Source: Campylorhamphus procurvoides
Taxonomy: Eukaryota > Chordata > Aves > Passeriformes > Dendrocolaptidae
Assembly (NCBI GenBank): GCA_013396655.1
Contig: WBMV01006193.1
Coordinates: 37,164-101,163, forward strand
DNA length: 64,000 nucleotides
Direction of reading: 5' to 3'
The position numbers were made by a program, and so were the translations under genes. Every line of letters starts with the position of its first letter. Position 1 is the first letter of the stretch. The notes beneath the pieces were generated by a model that saw only the letters and a list, made by a program, of their open reading frames with translations, made no database searches and was not told the DNA's origin. This document shows positions 12,641-23,824 of this stretch, piece by piece.

Positions 12641-12840
12641 GGCACAGAGAGGGGGTGAAGCCTCAGGACAGGCTGCCCAGGGCACTGGTGGAACCACCAT
12701 CATCACAGGTAGAGGTGGCACTTCACAACATGGTCCAGCTGATGAGGTGGGGACCAGTCACAGGCTGGACTCGATGACCCTGGAGCTCTTTCCCAGCCTT
12801 AATGACATGGATTATGGTATGGATTATGCTATGGATTCCC
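12641..12840 (+). mobile_element. CR1 3' end with tandem tail, plus orientation
   Basis: The CR1 landmarks CAGGCTGCCCAGGGCACTGG, AGAGGTGGCACTTCACAACA, AGGCTGGACTCGATGACC and CTTTCCCAGCCTTAATGA are in order. The copy ends in a short imperfect tandem, ATTATGGTATGGATTATGC, which corresponds to the terminal short repeat that CR1 elements carry. Confidence 0.8.
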
Positions 12841-13789
12841 AGACTATGGGTACAGAAGGCAGCTCAGTGCAGTGCCTGGGACCCTGCAAGAGTTCATGGA
12901 GCTTCCCACCCATGTCCTACCCCAGGGAGGGTCTGCCCATGCCCACTGGTGCCACCCATCCCCTGCAGGTCCTGCCAGGCCCAGGGGACACCCGAGGGGA
13001 CATCCATTGGGCACAAACCTGCCCAGGGGTTGGGGGAACAGCTGGGGGAACAACTGGCTGCTCTGCTCACCCCCAGTGTGTCCTTGGCAGGACTCAGAGG
13101 GATCTGCTGAAGCAAGGACAGCGAATCCCAGGGGGCAGGAGGCTCTGCTCCCACAAACTGCTGAGCTCACTCACTGCTAATTGCTCCCTGCTCATCCCCG
13201 CTGAGGATGGATGGAAACCACAGCACCACAAACCACATCATTAAAACAAGAGCTGCACGGACCCTGCTCTATAACCAGGGGTTTGAAAATGCCTCCAAAA
13301 AGAGTTTTATCCAGTGCAAGAAGCGTGGGGGAAGTCTGTTTAATGGATTAGCATGGATAATCCCTCATCCCCCCAAATACCTGCAGTTCTCAGTCACCAC
13401 AACGATGGCTTCACCCAAACTCTTTGGGAATTACTCTGGTCTGGTTACAAAGCAAAGAAACAGGTGGAAAAAACGCCCAAAACTCCTCCCAGGCAGGCAA
13501 AAGGAATTGTCTGCCCAGGAGAGCCCAGATGCAGCTCCTGGATGTTCCCACCCCACAGACCCCCCCAAAAGGCTCCTGGAGGAGCACCTGGTGTCATTCC
13601 ATGGCCCTAAACCCTTGGGAAGGGACAGGCTGGAGGGGAGGGAGGATCCAGCTGACACTCCCAACCCAGAGCTTCCCTCCAGGGCTTTTAGCCCTGCCTG
13701 AAGAACACGAGCCAGTGTTTTCCCCTCTAATTCAGCAAGGAATATTCAGCTCTGCTTCCAACCCATGTGCCACCCCCTCCCGACGCTGA

Positions 13790-14110
13790 TACCCATCTAA
13801 AAATATTTAAATTGAAAACTAATATAATTAAGCGCCTTTCTTGTCTGCAGTGTTTGTATTCTGAGGCTTTTAGAGGAAATTTTGAGATCTATCAAAGTAT
13901 CTGGAAATGCACTAATTATTTCGATGATGATACGATCCCAAGTGGCAGAGTAAACATAATTACCCATATTAATAGAAAACAAAATCAGCAACACTTCAAG
14001 GCTCTGTGGGCTTCAGATGGCAAATATTGTCACAGTCGATCGTTCCCCACAAAAGGCTATTTATTATTCTTGTAAGTAAAACTGCACCCATTTAACGAGC
14101 AGTCTAAATG
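13790..14110. promoter_or_regulatory. AT-rich block with retained CpGs, candidate conserved noncoding element
   Basis: This block is AT-rich, free of repeats, and keeps several CpGs (AAGCGCC, TTTCGATGATG, ATACGATCC, GTCGATCGTTC), whereas methylated AT-rich DNA normally loses them. It has homeodomain-type cores such as CTAATATAATTAAG and CATAATTACCCATATTAAT. These are typical of deeply conserved developmental enhancers. Frames across it (for example 13,767-14,075) look incidental. Conservation was not tested. Confidence 0.35.
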
Positions 14111-14304
14111 ACCTTCTGTCTCTCCACTATCTCCATCAGTGGGAAAACCTCAGTGGGAATGAAAAGCCCCCAGATTTTATAGTCAGATTACTTTGGCTTG
14201 ACTGTGACCTGCTTTGAAGGCCTGCAGCTGGGTTTTCTTTGCTGAACTTTTCAAGCGAGTTCTGGGTGTCACAAACTTCGGGTATGGTTGTTAAAAAGCT
14301 AAGC

Positions 14305-14340
14305 CAGAAAGTGAAAGGATTTCACTGATTTCACTTTCTG
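14305..14340. promoter_or_regulatory. Perfect 12-bp inverted repeat of IRF/PRDM1-like sites
   Basis: CAGAAAGTGAAA (14,305-14,316) is followed after 12 bases by its exact reverse complement TTTCACTTTCTG (14,329-14,340). Each arm contains GAAAGTGAAA, the core recognised by interferon regulatory factors and by PRDM1. The arms could also form a hairpin. It may be a paired transcription factor site, a structured RNA segment, or coincidence. Confidence 0.4.
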
Positions 14341-14989
14341 CTGAAAATCCTCCTTTTCAGGGAGCTGAAGGGATAGCCCTGCATCTTTTGTTACCTTTGT
14401 GAGCCTGCAAAGGTTTGCCTTTAAAAAGAAAAAACCCTCAAAAAGAACACCAAAATATGAAGAGTCATGCTTAGGGGAAGATTCCCTGCTCTTTGCTCCC
14501 TGGGGGAGCAGTCTTGTGTTCCTGGAGTGTTTTACCCCTGGCTTTGAAGGGCTGGGAGATTCCCCTTCCCTCCAGGAGCCCCTCCTGGGCTGCAGCCAAG
14601 GACAAAGCCAAAGGCAGAGGGACCTGCTGGAGGAGAACCTGCTGAGGCTCCAGCCCCACAAAGCCACACTGGTGGCTCCTAAGGAACAGGTATTTGCTCT
14701 TTTGCTACTAATATCCTGTATTTTTGGCAAAACACACCATGGCCATTCCCTCCCTTTGGCTCTGGAAAGGGTTGGATGCCCCTGGAGTCAGCAGGACACC
14801 ACACCCCACCTGCAGCCACCCCACAGGCCCTCATCCCCTTCCAGGATCACTTATCTACCTCACTCCTGAAGGCAAAATCCAATTAGAAATTTAAATAATA
14901 ATTAAACTAAACCCTTTTGAATCTCCATTTGCATATTCCACACTTTCCCCCTTCCCCCTGCTAAGCTTCCTCTGCTTCTGCTCACACCT

Positions 14990-15320
14990 ACCTCAGGTTT
15001 GGCATTAGGTGATGAAGCATTAAATGCTATTTAAATACTACAATTTCAAGAGCAAGCAAAGAACATCCCATTTATCTTCACTAACCTTGAATATGCCTGT
15101 CCCTTCTAATGAAAGGAGTGATTGAAGGGACTTATTTCAGCTCACCCTCCCAAGGCCCCCATAAAAGCTGAACGGTAATTTAATTAGTTTCCTTTCGGGT
15201 GATTAACTAGGAATTTCTGATCATTTAATCGGAGTGCACTTGGATTCATTAAGTATCTGTTTCCACTTTTTTACGAGGTGATTAAATAACCCCGTGCAGG
15301 TACCACCCTCGTCGGTTTGC
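14990..15320. promoter_or_regulatory. AT-rich candidate conserved element next to the minisatellite
   Basis: This block contains GGTAATTTAATTAGTTTCC, GGTGATTAACTAGG, GATCATTTAATCGG and GAGGTGATTAAATAACC. These are repeated TGATTAA/TAATTA cores with retained CpGs. An octamer ATTTGCAT lies just upstream at 14,927-14,934. The composition resembles homeobox-regulated enhancers. No coding potential is seen. It abruptly gives way to GC-rich DNA and then to the tandem array from 15,503. Confidence 0.3.
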
Positions 15321-15502
15321 AGGGCTGCAGTGGCTTTGGGGGAGCCAGGTGGGAAATACTCAGGGTGGGACAATCCCGAGTGGGTGATAAATCAGCAGCT
15401 GATCCAGCCTGGCAGAGCTGGCAAACCACGAGCCATGGGGAAAACACCACGGGCTTGTGATGCCAGTTCTCCCCCAGCATTGGAGTGGGGCTGCATTCCC
15501 CT

Positions 15503-17080
15503 TCTGCCTGAGCCAGGGGTGGCACACATCTGCACCAGGCCAGGGGTGGCACACATCTGCCTGAGCCAGGGGGGGCACACATCTGCACCAGAGCCAGGGG
15601 GGGCACCCATCTGCACTGAGCCNNNNNNNNNNNNNNNNNNNNNNNNNNNNNNNNNNNNNNNNNNNNNNNNNNNNNNNNNNNNNNNNNNNNNNNNNNNNNN
15701 NNNNNNNNNNNNNNNNNNNNNNNNNNNNNNNNNNNNNNNNNNNNNNNNNNNNNNNNNNNNNNNNNNNNNNNNNNNNNNNNNNNNNNNNNNNNNNNNNNNN
15801 NNNNNNNNNNNNNNNNNNNNNNNNNNNNNNNNNNNNNNNNNNNNNNNNNNNNNNNNNNNNNNNNNNNNNNNNNNNNNNNNNNNNNNNNNNNNNNNNNNNN
15901 NNNNNNNNNNNNNNNNNNNNNNNNNNNNNNNNNNNNNNNNNNNNNNNNNNNNNNNNNNNNNNNNNNNNNNNNNNNNNNNNNNNNNNNNNNNNNNNNNNNN
16001 NNNNNNNNNNNNNNNNNNNNNNNNNNNNNNNNNNNNNNNNNNNNNNNNNNNNNNNNNNNNNNNNNNNNNNNNNNNNNNNNNNNNNNNNNNNNNNNNNNNN
16101 NNNNNNNNNNNNNNNNNNNNNNNNNNNNNNNNNNNNNNNNNNNNNNNNNNNNNNNNNNNNNNNNNNNNNNNNNNNNNNNNNNNNNNNNNNNNNNNNNNNN
16201 NNNNNNNNNNNNNNNNNNNNNNNNNNNNNNNNNNNNNNNNNNNNNNNNNNNNNNNNNNNNNNNNNNNNNNNNNNNGGCACACATCTGCACTGAGCCCAGG
16301 GGTGGCACACATCTGCACGAAACCCAGGGGGGGCACACATCTGCACTGAGCCCAGGGGTGGCACACATCTGCACGAAACCCAGGGGGGGCACACATCTGC
16401 ACTGAGCCCAGGGGTGGCACACATCTGCACGAAACCCAGGGGGGGCACACATCTGCACTGAGCCCAGGGGTGGCACACATCTGCACGAAACCCAGGGGGG
16501 GCACACATCTGCACTGAGCCCAGGGGTGGCACACATCTGCACGAAACCCAGGGGGGGCACACATCTGCACTGAGCCCAGGGGTGGCACACATCTGCACGA
16601 AACCCAGGGGGGGCACACATCTGCACTGAGCCCAGGGGTGGCACACATCTGCACGAAACCCAGGGGGGGCACACATCTGCACTGAGCCCAGGGGTGGCAC
16701 ACATCTGCACGAAACCCAGGGGGGGCACACATCTGCACTGAGCCCAGGGGTGGCACACATCTGCACGAAACCCAGGGGGGGCACACATCTGCACTGAGCC
16801 CAGGGGTGGCACACATCTGCACGAAACCCAGGGGGGGCACACATCTGCACTGAGCCCAGGGGTGGCACACATCTGCACGAAACCCAGGGGGGGCACACAT
16901 CTGCACTGAGCCCAGGGGTGGCACACATCTGCACGAAACCCAGGGGGGGCACACATCTGCACTGAGCCCAGGGTGGCACACATCTGCACCAAACCAGGGT
17001 GGCACACATCTGCACTGAGCCCAGGGTGGCACACATCTGCACCAAACCAGGGTGGCACACATCTGCACCAAACCCAGAGG
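15503..17080. repeat. 28-bp minisatellite with 56-bp dimeric higher-order structure
   Basis: The basic unit is 28 bp: GGCACACATCTGCAC followed by either TGAGCCCAGGGGT (type A) or GAAACCCAGGGGG (type B). A and B alternate strictly. From 16,276 to 16,947 I read 12 A+B dimers of exactly 56 bp that appear identical. Units at both ends (15,503-15,622 and 16,948-17,080) are diverged, as expected when unequal exchange homogenises the centre. A gap hides the middle, so the copy number is unknown. Because the unit lacks stops in the minus frames, all three minus frames are open for about 600 codons (cysteine- and proline-rich). That is a by-product of the repeat, not evidence of a gene. Confidence 0.97.
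15623..16275. other. Assembly gap of 653 N inside the minisatellite
   Basis: An unbroken run of N falls inside the 28-bp array, where near-identical copies prevent assembly. The real length may differ from 653. Any protein frame drawn across it is meaningless. Confidence 0.99.
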
Positions 17081-20000
17081 AGATCCCCCACTGCCATTCC
17101 TCCTGACCAAGCAAGTCCCCCCGTGCTGCTCCATCATCGCCCCTCGGTACCAGCAGGCTGTAACTGCTGGCCTGGCTCATAAAGGGTGATTAAATAAATC
17201 TATTAAACTGCTTGGAAGACTTAGAGTGCTATATACTTAACTTTTTATTTAGATTTAAAGCTTACTATAAAGGCTGTACATGCTCTCCAGGCACCCATAG
17301 GGAAAAGGGAACTCACAATCCCTCTGAATGCTGTTTTGCACCACAGTGGGCTCAGGGAAGGGGAATTATGGGACATGCTGCATCAACCCCAGCCCAGAGG
17401 AAATGTCAGTGCTCTGTCAGCCCAAAGACAGCAGGGCAGGTTTCTGAGCACAAACACACTGTGCCCCTCCAGTACAGGGGAAGGTGACAGCAAGTAAGGA
17501 CCATGTCCTCCTCCTCCTGCCTGATGCACAGCCCGCCCTGCCAGCACAATGTGCCCTAGAGACAACTCACCTGGAACTCTGTGACTGCCACAGTTGTTAT
17601 TTCAGAGCAAGCCTGGCTCCCTCATTACAGCAAATGCTTTGCAGAGGATAGTGCAAAAGGTGTTATTAATTGTACACTAAGAAAGAATGTCCCAATAATG
17701 AAGAAGTCCCAGGTGCTATTCAGCAGAACAAAAGGGAGATGGGCGAGTGGAGAAAGCCTGCAATTATTTCCCGTGGGCCAGGACAGCTGAATGTTCTGGT
17801 GGGCTGGGGGAAGTGTGCTGGTTTGCATTTTAAAGCGAGTCCTCTCCTTTTAGCAATGTGGGAAGGGAGCCAGGAGGGCTTTCCATCAGCCCTGCAAGTG
17901 GAGGGAACACCGAGCAAGGTTCCCACAGCAGGAGCTGCAGGGGCTGCAAGGAAAGGCCCCGAGGATGATCCACATGGACCAACAGCATCCCTGGCTCAGA
18001 GGTGACAGCCACAAGGGCAGGGAGGAGAGCCTTTCTGCCACTGGATCAAGTGCAGAGCCAGCTGTTCTTGCTGCCTGCCTCAAGGAGACCCCAAACTAAA
18101 GGGAACCCCCTTGGGGGCAGCAGCCTCAGCCCCTGGGAACAGGCAATGGGACAGCAGGCTCTGGGGCAGGAGGCAGCAGGAGGAGAGCAGGAAAGCAGGA
18201 CTGTGATCTCAGCCCCAGGCAGGCTCCAGGGCTGGGGGCCAGGTGGGTTCTGACCCCGGCTGGAGGGACAGGGAAGGGGTCTGCAGGGTTAGATCCCTTT
18301 TCCAGGCACACAGCCCTGTGTGGGGGTGGCTCAGGACTGGGGTCTGCAGGAGAACATGACACCGAGATAAAACTGGGACCACTGGGGATTAAAGACTGCT
18401 GAGAAACTTGATTTAGAGGGGAAAGGGAGTGACCCCGGGACATGGGAAGGGAGTGACTCACATGCCACAGCCAGTGTGGGCCACTCCAGCCTCAGCCTCC
18501 AGGAGAACCAGCCCTTCCCTGCCCTGCCATTCCTGGGGGCACCAGGACCATGGAGAGCAGCTCGCAGGGACACGAGGTTATCCCACTGCTCTGTGGACAC
18601 CGAGACGAGAACTCAGACTGAATTCAGATGTTCCCCCATGCCCAGCAGGATTTCCCCACACAGCAGAAAGCTGCCCAGCTGGGCGAACACAGCTTAGAGC
18701 GTGGCTGGGAAGGGATCACTGTGGGATCCACCATTCCCTCTGCACTCACACACAGCATCACACCTCCAGAGGTGCTCAGGACCCACTGAGAAGGATTGAC
18801 ACCTCCATCAACAGCTCTGGCTCTTGTGAAGCTCCTGCCAAAGCCCAGGGCTGGGCTGGGGAAGGACTCTCCAGGAACAGAACTGCTGGCAGTGATGTTT
18901 CAGAGCAGCCCAGGAGGAAGGGAGACCAGGATGCAGAAGAAGAAATAAAGATGAGACAGAAGATTAAAAGATTGTAAATTAATATCAAGATTAAAACCAT
19001 CAGCAGCGTCAGATGCAAAGTTTCCTCAGAAAATCCTGCCCTGAAACCCTTTAGCAGTGCCTGGAGGGAAAAACTTCCCCCCCTATTAACTCATTTCATT
19101 TCCATTGATTTTTGTTTTACCACCACCCTGCGCTTCTGCTGAGCACCTTCCAAATCATCTCTGATGGTTGGAAACATCCCCAGAGAGGCATTTGCTTTGT
19201 TTGTACTTTTATGAAGCACTGCTGCTTTTCCCTGGGATTTTATTGCCCTGTAAATGAGGGGATACGATGCCAAAAGCTGCTTTCTTTTTGCTGGGACAGA
19301 GCTGAGCAGGAATAAAGCCACCAGCAACGTGCTCACCCTTTCTTATTTTCCATGGAGAAACTCTTCAGAGTGTCTCTCTAAAAGCTTTCCTCTCTGAAAA
19401 GTTTACTGAGCAGACTGTTTCAGGTCCCGGTTGGCTGGGCTGGGCTGTGGGGAGGCTGGAGAGGCCACCAGCATCCCAAAAATTAACAAACATGGATAAA
19501 ACTTCTTTAAATTCCCCTCCCCATCATGGAAAAGGTCATTGCCATCCCTGTGCTTTTTCTGTTTGTCTCCAGAGAGAGAAATGAGAGTGGAAAACTAATA
19601 AAAATAAATTAAAACCCCCTAAAATGTCTAAAGCAGACTTTTTTTCCACACATCCATCACTGCTTTTCAGCCAGCACCACTTCTCTTGTCACTGGACTTG
19701 CTGATCCTTGTGGGTCCCTCCCAGCTCTGGGTGTTCCCTGATCCCCCAAACCAAAGTCACCCCAAAGCATCTTTCCTCCAGACCTTCAGCAAACTGACGG
19801 TACTTCCAGATTTTTGCCATTTCTGTGTTAAAGGATGCGGCGAATTTAAATTATTTACCCCACATCTGTTCCATCAAAGCTGCCTTTGGAAGGTTCCTTA
19901 ACTTGAAATGCCATTTCAGCTTGGTGGCTGGTTTCTTCCCCACTCTCCCACACACAATCTGCCAGTGAGAATAACATCTTCCCACACTTGGGAGGGACAC

Positions 20001-20494
20001 AGCACAGGACCTGCCACGCTGCTCTCACACACAGGGGAAAGTCTAGCAGGGGTTTGTCAGACAGCTTTGCCTTGGCCTTATTTGAAGCAAGGAAAAAGGA
20101 TTCTGGGCTGGAGATCCCAGGCAAGGGGTGCTCCCCCAGCCCAGGTGAAAGGGCATCCACAGCCTTGGGCTGTCACAGAACATCCCCCCTTTGGGGATGC
20201 TGCTTTAAGTCATGAGCTGGATGTGCAGGAAACAAGCTCCTTCAGCTCTTTTATGGCATTACTTCATTTCCACCCATGAAATCACCTTCTCATTAAAACA
20301 ACTTCTGTGTATTTAAAAAGAAGAGAATAGAGAAGAGCACCTTCCCCCTAAAGGTGGATAAGCCATGGATGAGAACAGAGATATTGCAGAGTGCCCCAAA
20401 GAGGAAGCTGAAACCCTGGGACCCTCAGCCTGTATTACCTGTCCCTGTTTGGAATGTCTTTAACCTTTCCCCACACAATTCCCCTTGTTATTAT
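17081..20494. other. Unique sequence, no gene recognised
   Basis: The AT-rich patch at 17,190-17,290 (TGATTAAATAAATCTATTAA, TATACTTAACTTTTTATTTAG) directly follows the minisatellite and mirrors the AT-rich block on its left side. The rest, to 20.5 kb, is GC-moderate unique sequence. A 182-codon plus-strand frame at 18,429-18,977 has no recognisable domain and overlaps other frames. No repeat family or RNA gene is seen. Confidence 0.45.
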
Positions 20495-20640
20495 CATGGA
20501 ATCACAGAATCCTTTGGGTTGGAAGGACCTCAAAGCCCACCCAGTGCCACCCTTGCCATGGGCAGGGACACCTTCCCCTGTCCCAGGGTGCTCCAAGCCC
20601 CGTCCAACCTGGACAATTCCAGGGCTGGGGCAGCTCCAAC
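20495..20640 (-). mobile_element. CR1 3' end, minus orientation
   Basis: The left end carries the tail ATGGAATCACAGAATCCTTT, then GGGTTGGAAGGACCTCAAAG, GCCATGGGCAGGGACACCTT and GGTGCTCCAAGCCCCGTCC. It is a clean young-looking copy, 5'-truncated after about 145 bp. Confidence 0.92.
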
Positions 20641-21139
20641 ACATTAAATCCAAATTCCAGCACCAACAAACCCCCAAACCCCCTCATTTCCAGTGCTTTC
20701 CATGGGTAGGTGTTTCAGGCCACTGGAGGTTCCCCTCAGCCCTACCCTTTACATCAATGCTCCCAGGGAGGTGCTTACACCACTAAAATGTCATTTCTAA
20801 CAAGGTGATATTTTATGGGAATCCTAAACGACCTTGATCCGGCTCCTGCCTGGTCCCAGCATGCTAAAAAGCTCTTCTGGCCCGATTTTCAGGTTATTCA
20901 TCTTCCACCAGGTGCATGCACACAGCCCTGAGTCATGGGCACGAACAGATGGCAACTATCTTATATTTATGACCTGCCATCTCTTTTTTCTTTTTTTTTT
21001 TCCTAGAAATTAATTTTTCATTAAACCACTTCGAAAAAAAATCTTTGAATTAAGTTAACTTCATTCAAAGAGGAAAGATAACCTGGAAAAGGCAGTTTTT
21101 AAGAAAACTGATTAATTAGCAACTTGACCTTCAGGATAT

Positions 21140-21262
21140 TGGACAATCCCATCATTGGGGGGTGATCCCATCGTTGGGGGGTGTCATTGCTGGGGTGATG
21201 CCCATCCTTAGGGGGTGATCCCATCATTGGGGTGATGCCACCCTTAGGGGGTGATGCCCATC
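21140..21262. repeat. Small degenerate tandem array (GGGTGAT-type units)
   Basis: About five to six imperfect units of roughly 20-26 bp are built from GGGGTGATCCCATC, ATTGGGG and CCTTAGGGGGTGATGCC. Units vary in length and sequence, so this is an older or actively changing minisatellite. Confidence 0.8.
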
Positions 21263-21789
21263 CCTGGGGCTCCCACAGCAGCTCCACCAGCCCCTGCTCC
21301 CAGCCCCAATCCCCCAGGGCACAATCCATCCCACTCCTGCTGTTCCACTTGCTAAGCTGAGCTTTTCCAAGCCCTATAAAACCACCCAGCCCCAGCAAAG
21401 GCACTCACATAGCCAGGTCAGGTAAACTCAAACCCCCAAACCCAAATAACTCCTCCATGGGGGCTCAGCAGAGACCCTATAACTGTGGGGTCACACACAG
21501 CTCCTTCCTCCTCCTCAGTTCTCATTCCCTGAGCAGGGAGAGGGGGAATTAAGGCTGTCCAGGCACCCTGGCCCTTGGAGGGGCACTGAACTCCCCCCAG
21601 CAGGACACCCTAAAACACCCCCAAACCCCGGACAGCTGCAGCACACTGTGACACAGTGAGCCAGAAACAGCCTGATTTTGGCCTCTGACAAAACCTCTGG
21701 GGCCTTTGAGCTCCACTGACAGGGGCAGAAAGGGGCCAGAGGGAACAGCCCAGCCCTAAATATTTCCCCTGTTGGCTTTTCCCACACTT

Positions 21790-22150
21790 GTGGGAGCCCT
21801 GCTATTTATATGCATGAATGATTTATTTCTCAGTTACCTCCCTTGATTAAATATATTGGTGCCTTTCAAGTTATTTCAAGCTACAATCATTTTAAAATTA
21901 AATGATCCTTCGAGTACCCTTTGGGGGCCGAACGCTAAACTGACAGTTCCGAAATGCAAAAAAATGGTGGTTGTGCTCATTTGATTAATTAAACTGCACT
22001 CTTGATCACAGAAACCAAACAGGAGATTATTAACCCTATTTTTTACTTCCAGAAAAGCAAACTGGAGGCTCTGCTGTCGTGGTCAGACATTGTCTGTGCT
22101 CACTTGGCAGCTGAAACCATCAGGTCACGCCGCTGTAATTGCACTTGGCT
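21790..22150. promoter_or_regulatory. AT-rich block with retained CpGs, candidate conserved element
   Basis: This block contains CTATTTATATGCATGAATGA, CTTGATTAAATATATTGG, TTTAAAATTAAATGATCC and TTTGATTAATTAAACTGC. Between them lie clustered CpGs in CTTCGAGTACC, GCCGAACGCTAAAC and TTCCGAAATGC. CpG retention in AT-rich, repeat-free DNA suggests constraint. No splice-bounded frame or RNA motif is evident. Confidence 0.35.
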
Positions 22151-23824
22151 GCCCCAAACGCCCCCCAAAGAGCCTTGCTGGGTTCCCCCACTGCTCATCG
22201 ATTATGGCCGGGGAGGAAACGTCTTAAAAACTGTTCTGCCTTGAAGCTTTGCAAAAGCTCTGAATTGAAATGGCCATTTCAGGCTCTTTGGAGCCCGAGT
22301 ACAGCAGTAGAAGCAGCCCCGCCTTTGAAGAGCCCCAAAGAAAGGAGCAAAGTGACAAAAAGAGGAAGATAAAAGCAATCCCAAGTCCCAAACCTACAGA
22401 ATCCCCTCAGTCTTGGCCTATTCTTTAGAACTAAACCTTGTTTTGCAAATCAAAGGACCAGCTGCTAAACTTGCCTTAAAGAAAGAGGTAGGTCCTGAAT
22501 GAAGGGCTGGGAGACCAGGGGCTGCCATCAATCAGTCCCAAAGGTCCTGCTGCTCCCACCCAGAGTGTCCCCAGCCCCAAACCCAGCCAGGATGGACTCC
22601 CATCCCTGGACACCCAGGACACCCTTGGGAAGGTGGCTCAGCCCCCCAGGGGATGCCCTGCAGTCCAAGGGAAACTTGGGTAGGGAGGCACAAATATTGG
22701 AGCAAAAGCCACGTGTCAGTACTTAGAGCCAGCAGTGCACATCCTCATTTATGGAATTAGATATTCCTGGGACAAAATAGAGAGAAAAAAATTGTTCTCT
22801 TTGGACAAAGCTTTTAAAAATCAAAAATTCTGCACAGAAGCCTAAATTGGTTAAAAAAAAAAACTCCACCAAACATCTTCAGCTTTCACTTGTGCTTAGC
22901 AGGACGTTTGCCTTTGTGAGAAGAGCCCTCAAAGTGGATTTGCAGTGCTGTCTGTATGGTTTATTTCCCTTTGTGAGCCGAGTGAGCGCTGCTTTGGAAG
23001 ATTTATCTGGCCAATTGATACATCAGGCAGAGAATCCCAGGGCTGATTTCCCCAGGGAGGGTCTGGCCGCTCTGGGTCCCACCAGCAGCTCCTGCCCACG
23101 GGTCTGAACCCTCAAAAAGTTATTAAACAGCCCAAGGAGGTCACAAAATTAAAGCAGTTCAGTTCAAATGAACACGGCACTTTATCCAGCCAAAGCCAGC
23201 ATATGTTATACCTGATGGAAATCTGGGTTTTCCACCCCACAACAACAGGTGTTTCGGTGAGAAAAGTCAAGACAAAAGTGCTAAAGCCTCTCACATACTT
23301 TCCCCAATTTCTCCAGCAACGGAGCTGTGACAGAGGGCTCCTGACTGCTCAATTTGATGGCCAGGCAGACTTATAAAAGCTGAAATGCTGAGTTTCCTAG
23401 GGGAAGGCATAATGAAATCAATGCACTCATGAATATGGATGCAGGGACACGGCCATCTGTTCGCCACCAACATCTTTGCTTAAAACAAGTTTCAAATATT
23501 TCGCCAGAGAAGTTGCATCTTTATTTCCAGGGGTAAAATTAGACCTCGAATTTTCACCATCTCCGGTCATTAAGTGCTATTGTTATGGAAATGTGGGGGA
23601 TAATCAAAAGATTAACTGATAAACCACTTTGCCAAAGTTCAGGTGGAGATTTCAGCACGTCTGTGGAGAAGCTTCAAAATATTGAGAGTCAGGGCACGTG
23701 GCACGTAATGTCAATATAACTGGGGGTGTCCTCCTCAGAGAAACAGGAGCCTGAGCCAGGGCACTCTGAGGGGCTTTGGGGAGCCAAAGTGGGGGAGTTA
23801 AACCCCAAAGCACCACACAGGAGT

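Larger units (their letters stand above)
12841..15502. other. Unique sequence with AT-rich blocks, no gene
   Basis: No coding gene is recognised. Frames of 100-165 codons occur on several strands but overlap each other and show no domain. Two AT-rich blocks and an inverted repeat in this stretch are listed separately. The block at 15.0-15.3 kb runs nearly up to the edge of the large minisatellite. Confidence 0.45.
20641..23824. other. Unique sequence with AT-rich blocks and a small tandem array
   Basis: No gene is recognised. A pyrimidine tract at 20,980-21,004 ends in CCTAG and resembles a splice acceptor, but no exon follows. A GGGTGATCCCATC-type array (21,140-21,262) and a CpG-retaining AT-rich block (21,790-22,150) are listed separately. 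AT-rich sequence at 23,470-23,660 contains AGATTAACTGATAAACC and TCATTAAGTGC. Confidence 0.45.

Noticed and set aside
15503..17080. CRISPR-like array (28-bp direct repeats)
   Set aside because: Units are directly adjacent with no unique spacers, and the genome is avian.
15271..17180. Three overlapping minus-strand frames of about 600 codons rich in Cys, Pro and Val
   Set aside because: They are translations of a 28-bp minisatellite that has no stop in any minus frame, and they run across a 653-N gap. Periodicity explains them fully.
18429..18977. 182-codon plus-strand frame as a gene
   Set aside because: It overlaps other frames, lacks recognisable domains and has no supporting promoter or splice context.
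20980..21004. Pyrimidine tract ending in CCTAG as an exon start
   Set aside because: No plausible exon follows, because AT-rich sequence with frequent stops continues. It is more likely a T-rich tract within noncoding DNA.
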